This document shows positions 26,903 through 35,890 of a stretch of DNA of 64,000 nt, one piece after another. The position numbers and the translations under genes are program-made. Below the pieces are notes generated by a model. That model saw only the letters and a program-made list of their open reading frames with translations, was not told the origin of the DNA and did no database searches. How positions within the stretch are numbered: position 1 is the stretch's first letter; the number at the start of each line of letters is the position of its first letter. This DNA is from Lichenicoccus sp965276875 (GTDB lineage: Bacteria > Pseudomonadota > Alphaproteobacteria > Acetobacterales > Acetobacteraceae), in contig NZ_OZ255701.1 in assembly GCF_965276875.1 (NCBI RefSeq), positions 2,108,001 to 2,172,000 of the forward strand. The letters run 5' to 3'.

Positions 26903-27793
26903 ATGAACCGGCAGACCTGGCACGATCTTTCGACATTTGCGGCGATCGCCGATGCTGGCAGCTTCACCGGTGCCGCCAAGCCGCTTGGGATCTCGCCGTC
27001 TGCGCTGAGCCATGCGATGCGGGCGATGGAAGAGCGGCTCGGCTTGCGTCTGCTCAATCGATCGACGCGGAGCGTGGCGCCCACCGAGGCGGGCGAGCGG
27101 CTGCTGGCGCAGCTCCGTCCCGCGATTGTGCAACTCGATGCGACCGTCCGTCAGCTTGAAGCAGACTGCGATAAGCCAGCTGGCCGGATCAGGATTAGCG
27201 CGCACCGCACGGCTGCGAACCTTGTGATCGCACCCCGCTTACCCGCGTTCGCCTTGGCTTACCCCGACATTCAGGTCGAGCTTTCGGTCGAAGACGGATT
27301 GGTCGATGTCGTCGCCACCGGTTTCGACGCGGGCGTGCGGCATGAGCAAGTGCTCGAACAGGACATGATCTCGGTTCGGGTCAGCGAGCCGATGCGCACG
27401 TGCTATGTCGCATCGCCTGCCTATTGGGCGCGCATGGGTCGCCCGAAAGTGGCAAAGGACCTTCTCGCCCACCGCGGCATCGGTTACAGAATGACGTCGT
27501 CGGGAGGGGTAATGCGCTGGCGCTTCGAGCGACGCGGTGCGACCTTCATGCTCGATCCGACCGCCACGCTGATCAGCAACGATATAGACGTCATCAAAGC
27601 GGCTTGCATCAGCGACATGGGCGTCGCCTGCCTATTGGAATCTCAAGTCAGCCGAGAGCTGGCCGACGGCACTTTGATCGCGGTGCTCAAGGAATGGAGC
27701 CCCACGATTGCACCTAATTACCTATATTATCCAAGTCGCCGTCAGCTGTCGGCTGCAATGCGCGTGTTTGTCAATGCGATGCGCCTTGGATAA
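26903..27793 (+). CDS. LysR family transcriptional regulator
   Basis: The 296-residue protein has the LysR winged helix (AIADAGSFTGAAKPLGISPS, then ALSHAMRAMEERLG) and a substrate-binding domain starting near residue 90 (GRIRISAHRTAANLVIAPRL). It belongs to the group that includes DsdC/GcvA-like and PA2220-type regulators; the DAGVRHEQVLEQDMISVRV segment is typical of that group. The divergent gene is the aldehyde dehydrogenase 92 bp away, the obvious target. The ATG gives MNRQTWHDLSTFAAIADAGS, the normal length before the recognition helix. Confidence 0.9.
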   Translation: MNRQTWHDLSTFAAIADAGSFTGAAKPLGISPSALSHAMRAMEERLGLRLLNRSTRSVAPTEAGERLLAQLRPAIVQLDATVRQLEADCDKPAGRIRISAHRTAANLVIAPRLPAFALAYPDIQVELSVEDGLVDVVATGFDAGVRHEQVLEQDMISVRVSEPMRTCYVASPAYWARMGRPKVAKDLLAHRGIGYRMTSSGGVMRWRFERRGATFMLDPTATLISNDIDVIKAACISDMGVACLLESQVSRELADGTLIAVLKEWSPTIAPNYLYYPSRRQLSAAMRVFVNAMRLG

Positions 27794-28053
27794 CTGCGGC
27801 GGCGAGCGCTTCCCTCTTTTGCCTCTGCTCGATCGGTGGTTCGAGAGGCCTTCTCTCCGTTAACTAAGGTATTCGCACGCCATCACGCACTAGGACGCGG
27901 CATCATGTTTCTCGCGTGCTTATCGGACGGTGATACACGTTGCACGGGCGCCTCGCCGCGCGGCCTGGCTGCCTTGGCGTCGCAGTGATGCGCGCCAGAC
28001 GATGGCTGACTGATGAAATGCACGAGCCCCCTGGGGTGAAACTGAGCTGGTTG

Positions 28054-29850
28054 CTACTGCTTTGAAAAGACAGCTGTTGCTGACAAACCCCCATTTTCGG
28101 AAAACCAGTCGAGCCATATCGCGGACACCGCAATATGGCGCGTGGGAGTGCCAGTGATCGATCCATGACCAGCATCTGGAACGATTATGAAAGCCGCCGC
28201 AATCTCGAGCAGATTAAGTGCGTCACAAAATTGTTCGGCCTCTCCGGCTAGTGTATTGTGATCGCTCTCGCCAACCATGAGCATTGTCGGCGTGTTAGCG
28301 TGATCGACGAGCGAAAGTGGTGAGCGCTGTCAATAGAGCTGAGGGTTTTCCCAGGGATAGGTCCCATAGCTGCTGCGCTCACTGCGATACTGGACAGTGG
28401 TCAATCCTTCGCTCACAGCGTTGATGACGGGCTTCACTGCCGCTGCTGCCTTGAACCTGTGCGTGCGTCCCACGATCCATGCCATGAGTTCTCCATCGGC
28501 AAAGCCGCCGGTGACGAATAGCCTGTCGGGGTCGGCAGCTCCGGTCGCGACGGCGGCGTCAACGGCCGCCATGAGATCGTCGTAAGCGGCTCCGGGAAAG
28601 TCGCGCGCGATGCGATCGGCAAAGGCAAAGCCGTAGGACAAGGATCCTCAGTATCGACGTGGAGAAGGGCATAGCCTGCCGCGGCCAGCAACTGATCCTG
28701 GGCGCTCCAGGTCAGCTCAACAAATGCGTGCGGCCGTCCATGAATGGACAGGATCATAGGGTACCGCCGGCCCGAAACGGCTCCAGGAGGGGGTGCCAGC
28801 AACGCTCGAATTTCGACTCCGTCAACCGGTGAGCGAAACGTCAGCGGCCGGGCATCGGCCAGCGCCTTCCTCGCGAGCAAGTCCTCGTTCAGGCCGGCCA
28901 GGGGACGGAAGTCAGCGCCGGGTAGCAACACGGCGACGTCAGTCGGGCGGGTCGTTGACGCGGTGGCGAAAGCGACCGTGCCGTTTTCAGCGACCGAGTA
29001 GGCGCCCTCGTCGCCGAGATCGCGAATGATGACCTTCAGATCGCCTTTGAGCGTAAGACGCGCTAGAACCTGATGCCCGCGATCGCCGTACGTGGTGAAG
29101 ATGTTCGAACCGTCAGCGGAGAAGCGCGGCGGTTCGATCTCTCGGTTGAGCGTCGGCACGAGTTGACGCGTTTGACGCGACATCGGGAATAGACCGCTCT
29201 CCTGATAGTCGTAATCGCTCGGCTTGCTTGCAGCGAAAACTACCAACGTCCATCGGACGAGACCGCGGGATCATGCGCTCCGAGATCTTTTGGCGAGATC
29301 GCGGTCGCCATCGACGTTCGTGTCTCCTGAGGTGAGCTGGCGCGGGTCACCGCCCTCCGATCGCACAGCGAACAGACGGGCGTGGCCGCTAGAGGCGAAG
29401 CGTTCTCCGTCTTCTTGGTAGGCGACGCCCGTGACGACGTGGGGCGCCCCCGCTCAATCGGCGCCCGCCGGCCTTTCGACGGGCGAGATGTAGGCCTACG
29501 CGGGTTCGTTGACGAAGCGAGTGAAAGCGAGCGCCTGACCATCAGGCGCCCAGGCCGGAGCGGAAGGTTCAGACGGCACCCTCGCGAGCAAGCGGCTGAC
29601 TCCGCCTTTGTCGTCGGCGACGCGAAGGTCCGAGCCTCCGGTGGCGCTGTGACCCACGAAAGCGATTACCGACCCGTTCGGCGACCATCGAGGGCTGGCC
29701 GCGTTGGCGGCGATCAGGCGCCCGATATGGGAGGCGAGATCAATCAGCCAGATGCTGTGGCGGTGCCCATCGATGCGGATGTCGTCCTCGACTCGCGCGT
29801 AGACTACAAGTGTCCCGCCGCCAAGGCTCACCGTCGCACTTCCTGCCCGT
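28054..29850 (-). pseudogene. S9 family (prolyl oligopeptidase-like) peptidase pseudogene
   Basis: Pieces of one gene are read in order along the minus strand. Beta-propeller parts come first (ASPRWSPNGSVIAFVGHSAT near 29700, VVTGVAYQEDGERFASSGHA near 29400, PPRFSADGSNIFTTYGDRGH near 29130). Then comes the hydrolase domain (RRYPMILSIHGRPHAF near 28750, ADPDRLFVTGGFADGELMAW near 28520, VPDAGHGSITG near 28160). At least three frameshifts separate them, and the signal-peptide end is missing. The active-site elbow, usually GGSGGG, reads GGFADG, so the nucleophile Ser is gone as well. It abuts the end of the decarboxylase gene. Confidence 0.85.
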
Positions 29851-30885
29851 TCAGGATCCGAAGCCAGCCGCCGCCGCGCGCGAAAGGGGCGCGAGCCCGA
29901 GCTTGAACAGCTTGTTCGCATTCTCACGGCCGATTTGAAGCTTGAGCGCCTCTTCGAGCCGCATATCGTCGAACCAGCGACCGCCCATGTCCATCTGCTC
30001 GTAAGGGTAATCGACTGAGAACATCATCCGGTCCGCGCCGATCTGGTCGATCGCTTCAAGGAACGGCTTTGTGTGAAAGTGGCCACTGGTAGTGACATGG
30101 AAGTTGTTTGCGAAATAATAGCTGGGACGCCGCTTGGCCTTGGACCCCTTCGTGCCCTCGCGCTGCTCGTCGAGGCGGTGCTGCATGCGAGGCAGCATAT
30201 ACGGCAATCCTTCGCCCAGGTGTCCGAGTACGACCTGCAGTTTCGGGAAGCGGTCGAACACACCGCTGAGCATCAGTCGGACGGCATGCGTCGACGTCTC
30301 GTAGAAGAACGCCCAGGCCGATCCCCCGAGCTCCGGATAACCGCGGATCGAGCGTTGCTGGCTCGGTAGCGGCTCGCGCGGGTGCAGGTATACGGGCGCG
30401 CCCAGGCGTTCGCATTCGGACCAGAAATCGTCGAGGGGCGCTTCGTCGAGGTAGAAGACGTCCTCGTCGGCACCGCTATTCGTGTAGCCGTTAACGAGCA
30501 CGCCAACGAAGCGACCCTGTCCAACGGTTCGGTTCACCTCGTCGCACGCTGCCTTCACGTCTTGAAGGGGGGCGGCCGCGAACGCCCGGAAACGGTCTGG
30601 GTACGTCTCCATGAACGACTGCGCGTGTTCGTTGCTTTCGCGTGCGAGCTCGACCGCTTGGCCCGCGTCGATCACCGACTGTACGCCGGGCGACGTCAAG
30701 GACATGATGCAGACGTCGATACCGGCCCGGTCCATTTCTGCCACGCAGAGGTCGGGATCTAGAAGCCGCCGCTCGACGTCTTGCGCGTAGGCCTTGCCGT
30801 TCCTGTCCTCCTCGCCTTTGGCGTTCCAATACCCGTTGTTGAGCTGGGTGGAAAAATGCTCTTCAAGTGCGACTTTGCCATCCAT
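29851..30885 (-). CDS. Amidohydrolase-fold decarboxylase, gamma-resorcylate (2,6-dihydroxybenzoate) decarboxylase-like
   Basis: The 344-residue protein starts MDGKVALEEHFSTQ, the hallmark of the metal-dependent decarboxylases that act on dihydroxybenzoates. Further matches are PDRFRAFAAAPLQDVKAACD, FVGVLVNGYTNS, APVYLHPREPLPSQ, VVLGHLGEGLPYMLPRMQHR and FANNFHVTTSGHF. Metal ligands in the family are the Glu of LEEH, a His in YLHP, a His in LGHLGEG and an Asp in SVDYPYEQ; all are present. It would remove CO2 from an ortho-hydroxybenzoate. GGAG precedes the ATG at 30885. The NTF2-like gene at 31130 is divergent. Confidence 0.85.
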   Translation of the reverse strand: MDGKVALEEHFSTQLNNGYWNAKGEEDRNGKAYAQDVERRLLDPDLCVAEMDRAGIDVCIMSLTSPGVQSVIDAGQAVELARESNEHAQSFMETYPDRFRAFAAAPLQDVKAACDEVNRTVGQGRFVGVLVNGYTNSGADEDVFYLDEAPLDDFWSECERLGAPVYLHPREPLPSQQRSIRGYPELGGSAWAFFYETSTHAVRLMLSGVFDRFPKLQVVLGHLGEGLPYMLPRMQHRLDEQREGTKGSKAKRRPSYYFANNFHVTTSGHFHTKPFLEAIDQIGADRMMFSVDYPYEQMDMGGRWFDDMRLEEALKLQIGRENANKLFKLGLAPLSRAAAAGFGS

Positions 30886-31129
30886 CACTTTATCTCCGGC
30901 CTGGGATGGACAGTGACTATCCTTGCGCGCTTCGATCGGGCAGGCGCGCTTACCGGAAGCTGTGTTCGGGTATTTGGCGGCGGCTCCGTGCCAAACCAAC
31001 CGCGCCTACACAGGGCCCCTCGTCGCCTGATCGGCTGCGATCTCGAACGCTGCATCCCAAACGGGCGTATGTCGCCCTCGGGTCAAATTCGGTAACCGGG
31101 TTAGAAGAGGCGAATGGGAGGAGACACTC

Positions 31130-31618
31130 ATGCCGGAGAGCCGGGCGCTAACGCTCGAAGACCGCTTTAACATTTTCGAGCAAATGAACCTTCATCAACA
31201 GCGGATCGATGCCGGCTGGGGGCGTGATCAAGCTCAGGCTTACGTCGATCTCTACTGGCCGGAGGGGAAGTTCACAGTAATCGACCTTCGTCACCAGACT
31301 TTCGAGGGCGCGGACGGCCTCAAGCAGATGTACGACTTTGCCCACAGCGTCTTCCCAATCGAAAAATGGAGTCATGACATGGGTCCATTCTCAATTGAGG
31401 GGAGCGGTAATCGCGCAAACGCACACTGGCGCTGGGCAGTCAAATGGCGCCGCGAGATTCAGGGCACGGTATCGACGGGCATCTACGATGATGTCTGGGA
31501 GAAGCGAGACGGGGTCTGGAAATGCCTAGAGCGTATTTCGACGATTGACCAGAACTGGCCCGCGCAAACGTTTCAGCCGTACGTTGACAAGCAGGCCGAA
31601 CGGTTTCGGACGTCGTGA
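31130..31618 (+). CDS. NTF2-like (SnoaL-type) protein
   Basis: The 162-residue protein has an alpha+beta barrel pattern of the NTF2/SnoaL family. An N-terminal helix with ALTLEDRFNIFEQMNLHQQR leads to the cavity-lining strands AYVDLYWPEGKFTVIDLRH, WSHDMGPFSIEGSGNRANAH and WRWAVKWRREIQG. Family members bind small polycyclic or aromatic ligands as hydrolases, isomerases or sensors. GGGAGGAG lies 5 bases before the ATG. It is divergent from the decarboxylase 244 bp away, so the two may belong to the same aromatic pathway. Confidence 0.78.
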   Translation: MPESRALTLEDRFNIFEQMNLHQQRIDAGWGRDQAQAYVDLYWPEGKFTVIDLRHQTFEGADGLKQMYDFAHSVFPIEKWSHDMGPFSIEGSGNRANAHWRWAVKWRREIQGTVSTGIYDDVWEKRDGVWKCLERISTIDQNWPAQTFQPYVDKQAERFRTS

Positions 31619-31740
31619 AAACCAGAGCGACTACTTTCTTCGCCTTAATCGCGCCAGCGGCGGCAAGCGATGGTGTACGGTGAGGCCATGATCAGCATGT
31701 GCACCACGTAAGCTGCAAAGATCTTACAGCCGATAAAACG

Positions 31741-32492
31741 CATGGAATTTCGACATCCCCATCGTTTCCTCGCAGTCTCCGAGGAGCTACACTTCGCCTG
31801 AGTCGCAGAGCCGCTCGGCATGGAGCAGTCGCCCCTCAATCACTCGATCCGCAACCTCGAAGCCAAGCTCAAGGCGAAGCTCTTTCATCCTACGACCCGT
31901 CGGGCTTGACTCACCCGCGCTGCGGTGCGCTTTCACGCTGACGCCAAGCGGATCTCGAACGACATTGATGCGGCTTCCGCGGCGCCGTTGATTCAGTGCA
32001 ACGAGAATCTCGACGGAGCGCGCTGTACCACAATACCATCGACCTCGGCATCCTCGTTTTCACCGCTAACGCAAGCGGTCTCGTCATCGACCCGCCCTGG
32101 CCTGAAGGCAAGACTGTGGCACTGCCGGAGGCGCACTCTCTTGGGCAACAATCCCAAGTCTACATTCCAGATCTATTGACTTCGGACCTCCTGGTCGGTG
32201 GTGACGCCTAGATCAGAACGAGGAAGACGGACGCGACAGGGCCTGGACGCGCGGGCCTTATGGGGTTCGCCGCCCGGTCGGCCGCTCAATGGCCGTCGTG
32301 CTCGCTCAGGCCGGCATGGGGGCCACCATTCTACAGGCATCGGTCACAAGCTTGGCGATCCCCGGAGTGGCATTCTGCCCGCTCCAAGCTCCGGAGACCG
32401 TCATTGCAGCGGCCTGGCGCCTCGATGAAGGCTCCGGTTTGGTTCTTGAGCTGCTGCTCGCTGCGAAGGGCGCCCTCGCCTCAGCGGGATGA
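31741..32492 (+). pseudogene. LysR family regulator pseudogene
   Basis: The start reads MEFRHPHRFLAVSEELHFA, then a TGA where relatives continue, then PLGMEQSPLNHSIRNLEAKL, a clear LysR helix-turn-helix. A second TGA follows soon after. The substrate-binding domain survives in pieces in other frames: GLVIDPPWPEGKTVALPEAH with VYIPDLLTSDLLVGGDA near 32100-32210, and MAVVLAQAGMGATILQASVT with LAIPGVAFCPLQAPETVIAA at 32289-32480. The gene carries at least two stops and two frameshifts. Its former target is unknown. Confidence 0.85.
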
Positions 32493-32520
32493 GCCGTCAT
32501 GTGGCCGAGGCGGCAAGCCC

Positions 32521-32766
32521 TCAGCATTGCTGCCGTTTCGCGGCCGGAGCTGGCGGGTAAACGCCCGGTCGCTGCGGATGAAACCGCTGAATGATCGGTG
32601 GGATGAGCTGTTCCATACTCGGCGGCTTGCCATCGGTGCTACCCACCGCTGCGCCATGCGACGCGATCAGCCCAGCGAGTTCGGCCGAGAGAGTCACCGT
32701 CGCCTTCACCGGCTTCTCGTCGGGCAGGGGGCCGAGTTTCAGCTTCGGCTTACGGATTCTTTTCAG
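32521..32766 (-). pseudogene. DUF2274 protein remnant (conjugation trb operon marker)
   Basis: The last 79 residues of a longer open frame read KPKLKLGPLPDEKPVKATVT, then LSAELAGLIASHGAAVGS and MEQLIPPIIQRF. This is the DUF2274 pattern, a small protein usually encoded just after trbI in Trb-type conjugation operons. No start codon lies at the expected place; the frame instead continues upstream into HsdR-derived sequence, so the fragment was joined to it by deletion. It shows that a conjugative element once lay here. No other trb gene is visible in the window. Confidence 0.6.
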
Positions 32767-32789
32767 CCAGAGATCATTGATCCGGAATG

Positions 32790-33436
32790 AGGGGAGACAT
32801 GAGCGGTGCCCTTGAACTCGGCGACTGTGGGTGCCGAGATTAGTCCGGTCCACCAGGAACAGAATGCGCCCGGCCCGGGCATGGCTGAGCAAACGATGGG
32901 CCAGGGCGCAGGCGCGGTTGGCGCGCAGGCTGGCTCCACGCCCTCGATCGCTTCGGCCTGGCGCGCGCGCAGACCAGTGGCATCCAGCGGCGGAAGAATG
33001 GAGAGCTTGGCGCGAAGCCTGTTCTTGTCCTGCAAGCGGACGCGAAGCGCCTCGGGCCGGTGGACAGCGAACACGCGACGGGCATCGGGGCCGGATCGGC
33101 GCCGTCGCGGAACAGCGTCTCGCTGCCGGTGGACAGATAAGTGAACGGCAGCGGGTCGCCCCAATGCGGATAGCCGGCAGGGGCGTGGGCGGCGTAGTCG
33201 GCCCCCTTGTGGACCGGTGCCAGCAGGGTGACGCCTTCCGGCTTGGCTTCCAGCACCGCACAAGCCTTTCGGTCCAGGAACAGCACGTAGTCGGCTGGGC
33301 CGGTTGGCGTGGGCACCTCGCGCACGGCGATGCCCGGCCCGGCGTGCAGGTTCAGCTCCTCTCGGCTTTGCACGACCCAGCCGGCAGCGGCGAGCATGGC
33401 GTCGATCTTGATGCGGGCTCGCGCCTCCGGCGTCAT
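32790..33436 (-). pseudogene. Type I restriction enzyme HsdR subunit, N-terminal remnant
   Basis: The start is intact: MTPEARARIKIDAMLAAAGW leads to the nuclease motif DYVLFLDRKACAVLEAKPEG, a PD-(D/E)XK site with the E-A-K pair. Then come PLPFTYLSTGSETLFRDG and, in shifted frames, LSILPPLDATGLRARQAEAI. The helicase motif with the ATP-binding loop is missing; the next recognisable piece is RILFLVDRTNLGTHS. So about 150 N-terminal residues plus scraps of the motor domain remain from a protein normally of 800-1000 residues. No HsdM or HsdS gene is in the window. Confidence 0.85.
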
Positions 33437-33501
33437 GGCGGAGTGACCAGGGCAGCAAGGTCATCCATGCGGCGAAGAAGCCGTATGGGTGTGCCCGGCA
33501 G

Positions 33502-33942
33502 TCAGATGAAGCTTTCCCGCTCATAGAACGGCGCCGCCGCCTCGTCCTTTGCGTCGAGCACAAGAGCGAAGGAGGCAATCTCGCTCCGGACGGCGCGCAT
33601 GATCGCGCCCACCAGTAGAAACCGTCCAAGGCCAACGCCGTGGACGGACAAGTCGGTTGCAAGGCGACCAAGGAGCGTCGCCGGTAGACGAGGATACCTG
33701 GGCAGCCTTTTTGCGAGCGCTGCCGGAACCTCGGTCAATTGTATGGACGTCGCAGAGAGCGTGTAGAAGCCAAGGACCCTTACACAGTCGCTGGATGCCA
33801 CAAAGGGTGCGGCCACGCGGCGGCGCGCATCCTGGCCAGCCTGTTCCCGCAGATAGCGGTCGAGAGCCGGCACGCCGCACGAGAAGGCGCTTCGATCATG
33901 CTCGGGGTCAAGCGGCTCGATGCAGATAGCCGCAAGGTCCAA
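33502..33942 (-). CDS. GNAT toxin of a TacAT-type toxin-antitoxin pair, C-terminally truncated by a TGA
   Basis: The 146-residue protein is a GNAT acetyltransferase of the TacT type, which blocks translation by acetylating aminoacyl-tRNA. Family segments are CGVPALDRYLREQAGQDARR, VLGFYTLSATSIQLTEVPA, the acetyl-CoA loop LSVHGVGLGRFLLVGAIMRA and the final FYERESFI. Relatives continue with a strand containing LPxTPxRL. Here a TGA stops the frame, but reading on gives LPGTPIRLLRRMDDLAALVT before a second stop near 33435. The last strand lines the core, so the toxin may be inactive. The DUF1778 antitoxin gene precedes it, 7 bp away. Confidence 0.75.
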   Translation of the reverse strand: MDLAAICIEPLDPEHDRSAFSCGVPALDRYLREQAGQDARRRVAAPFVASSDCVRVLGFYTLSATSIQLTEVPAALAKRLPRYPRLPATLLGRLATDLSVHGVGLGRFLLVGAIMRAVRSEIASFALVLDAKDEAAAPFYERESFI

Positions 33943-33949
33943 CGTCCTC

Positions 33950-34249
33950 TCAGCCGCCCGTCACGGCTCGGTAGCGCCGAACGCTGTCTCGCAGGAGCGC
34001 ATTGACCATTGGGGGATTGAGTAGTCCATCGACAAACGCCCGGCTCTCGGCAGCACTAAATACCATGACGTCGTGCGCCTCGACGGTCCGCTTGGCGGCG
34101 TCTTGCACGCTGCTGACAACGTAGTCGGTCACGCTGCGGCCTTCAAGTTCGGCGGCATGCTGGATCAGCGCTTTCTGATCGGCGGTGATGCGGGCCTCCA
34201 GGCGCTCGCCTCGGAGGCGATCGACGGACTTTCGTGCGGTGTTGGCCAT
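33950..34249 (-). CDS. DUF1778 antitoxin (TacA-like)
   Basis: The 99-residue protein is the antitoxin partner of the GNAT gene. The N-terminal part (SVDRLRGERLEARITADQKA, then AAELEGRSVTDYVVSSVQDA) is a ribbon-helix-helix DNA-binding domain. The C-terminal tail, with FVDGLLNPPMVNALLRDSV, would wrap the toxin. GGAGG lies six bases before the ATG at 34249; the open frame extends further upstream, but that start is weak. Antitoxin first and toxin 7 bp behind is the standard order. The complex would repress its own promoter. Confidence 0.88.
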   Translation of the reverse strand: MANTARKSVDRLRGERLEARITADQKALIQHAAELEGRSVTDYVVSSVQDAAKRTVEAHDVMVFSAAESRAFVDGLLNPPMVNALLRDSVRRYRAVTGG

Positions 34250-34737
34250 GGTGAACCTCCAGGCCAACTGTACGGCCATCTGCCGCCATATTAAAGGCGT
34301 ATGGAGAGGTAGAAGCAGGCCCCAAGGGTTGCATGGGCTTGCTGCTGATCGTGCAACATAGAGGACGTGATGTCTCACGAGAGCCTCTGAGTGCTTTTGC
34401 CCTCGCTCGAGCCCGTCGTGCTACCGCCGGCGTGGTGGTGACGCTTAGTCAACACGCACTCGTCCCGGGTCGTTTAACGCGGGACTCTGCAGTTGCAGGT
34501 TAGTCGCCGTTGGGGCGGGACATGCTGTGGAGGTCGCCAAGGCGCAGGTCGCAGACCTGCTTAATTCCGATCAGAGCATTTTGTGCGTCCCGACGCGGCT
34601 GTAGGCATCGCAAAGGGAGAGGCCTTACTTAGCCAACGGCGTCGAACGTCCGTGATGACCAGGTGTTGACCAAAGCTCACCTAGGCGACCTCGCCGGCTA
34701 ATCGCAACCTTTAGGTGACTAATTTCGTTAATGAATC
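34250..34737. other. Gene-free stretch between the toxin-antitoxin pair and tRNA-Gly
   Basis: No convincing coding frame is present and no integrase gene, although this is where an island integrase would be expected. A perfect 6-bp inverted repeat, CAGGTC-GCA-GACCTG, lies at 34545-34559 without a T-run. The stretch must also contain the antitoxin promoter and the downstream side of tRNA-Gly. Confidence 0.5.
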
Positions 34738-34812
34738 TGGAGCGGGCGAAGGGATTCGAACCCTCGACCCCAACCTTGGCAAGGTTGTGCTCTACCCCTG
34801 AGCTACGCCCGC
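34738..34812 (-). tRNA. tRNA-Gly (anticodon GCC)
   Basis: On the minus strand the sequence folds as a complete cloverleaf. The acceptor GCGGGCG (34806-34812) pairs with CGCCCGC (34742-34748). A D arm with AGGGGTAGA, the anticodon stem AACCT with loop TGCCAAG and stem GTTGG (strictly four of five pairs, plus G/U), and the T arm GAGGG-TTCGAAT-CCCTT follow. The CCA end is encoded (34738-34740). The 3' end points left, towards the accessory region. tRNA-Gly genes are common targets for integrative elements. Confidence 0.95.
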
Positions 34813-34927
34813 GCTCCGAGCGGTGGTGGCACATAAAACGGTTTGCAGCGCCGTGCAATAGGCGCTTGCGGGAGTGGCTTTGGGCGACAATCTTAAAGCT
34901 GTCGTCGAAGCCAGGATCGCGCCTCCC

Positions 34928-35890
34928 ATGGATTACATCATCGGCCAGAACAAGACACCTGGAACCGGCGTGGCGACCGCCGGGCCGGCGGGCGCTGCCG
35001 ACGGTGTCGTCGTCGAGGGCAGCGAGCGCACCTTCATGGCGGATGTCATCGAGGCGTCGAAGACGCTGCCGGTCATGGTGGATTTCTGGGCAACCTGGTG
35101 CGGTCCCTGCAAGCAGCTGACGCCGGCGCTCGAGAAGGTGGTGCGTGCGGCAGGCGGACGGGTGAAGCTCGTCAAGATCGACATTGATGCAAACCGCGCC
35201 CTGGTCGGGCAGCTCACCCAGCTTGGTCTGCCGTTGCAGTCGGTGCCGACAGTCGCGGCGTTCTGGCAAGGGCAAATTCTTGATCTGTTCCAGGGCGCGT
35301 TGCCGGAGAGCGAGATCAAGCGGTTCGTCGAGACCCTGCTCAAGGCGGCCGGCGGCGCGATGCCTTTGACCGACACGCTGGCGGAGGCCCGAGCCGCGTT
35401 GGACGCCGGCGATGCGGACGAGGCGGCCTCACTCTATGGCGCCGTTCTCGAGCAGGAGCCGGATAGTGCCGAGGCCTGGGCTGGGCTCGTGCGCGCTTTG
35501 CTGGCGCTTGGCGATGAGGAACAGGCGGCCGCGGTGCTCGAGCAGGTGCCGGCCACGCTCACCGAGAATGCCCTCGTCGCCGGCGCCCGGGCGGCGGTCG
35601 CACTCGCGGCGGAGGGGCGGCAGGCCGCGGACGGGCTCGACGCGGTGCGTCTGCGCCTGCAGGCCGATCCCGGCGATCACGCGGCGCGCTACGACCTGGC
35701 GACGGGCCTAAGCGCGTTGGGCGAGCGGGCCGCCGCCGCGGACGCGCTGATGGAGATCCTACGACGCGATCGCGAGTGGAATAATGGTGCGGCGCGGCTG
35801 CAGCTCATCAAGTTCTTCGAGGCCTGGGGGCTGGACGATCCGGTGACGCTCGCCTCCCGGCGGCGGATGTCCGCGCTGTTGTTCAGCTGA
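34928..35890 (+). CDS. Thioredoxin-TPR protein (CnoX/YbbN-like co-chaperone)
   Basis: The 320-residue protein joins a thioredoxin domain (residues about 25-135) to a helical TPR region (about 150-315). The active site is WATWCGPCKQL, a full CxxC, and the cis-Pro lies in QSVPTVAAFWQG. The TPR part contains EARAALDAGDADEAASLYGA and ARYDLATGLSALGERAAAAD. Members hold unfolding or oxidation-sensitive proteins and pass them to GroEL/DnaK. I start at MDYIIGQN; a GTG at 34874 would add 18 residues. The stop overlaps the start of the LON-domain gene by 1 bp, so the two are coupled. Confidence 0.88.
   Translation: MDYIIGQNKTPGTGVATAGPAGAADGVVVEGSERTFMADVIEASKTLPVMVDFWATWCGPCKQLTPALEKVVRAAGGRVKLVKIDIDANRALVGQLTQLGLPLQSVPTVAAFWQGQILDLFQGALPESEIKRFVETLLKAAGGAMPLTDTLAEARAALDAGDADEAASLYGAVLEQEPDSAEAWAGLVRALLALGDEEQAAAVLEQVPATLTENALVAGARAAVALAAEGRQAADGLDAVRLRLQADPGDHAARYDLATGLSALGERAAAADALMEILRRDREWNNGAARLQLIKFFEAWGLDDPVTLASRRRMSALLFS

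Noticed and set aside
34545..34559. CAGGTC-GCA-GACCTG hairpin as a terminator
   Set aside because: No T-run follows on either strand, and no gene ends close by.
1426..34740. Reading the Gly fragment and the intact tRNA-Gly as attL and attR of one island
   Set aside because: They are in inverted orientation; site-specific integration gives direct repeats. Only a more complex history fits.
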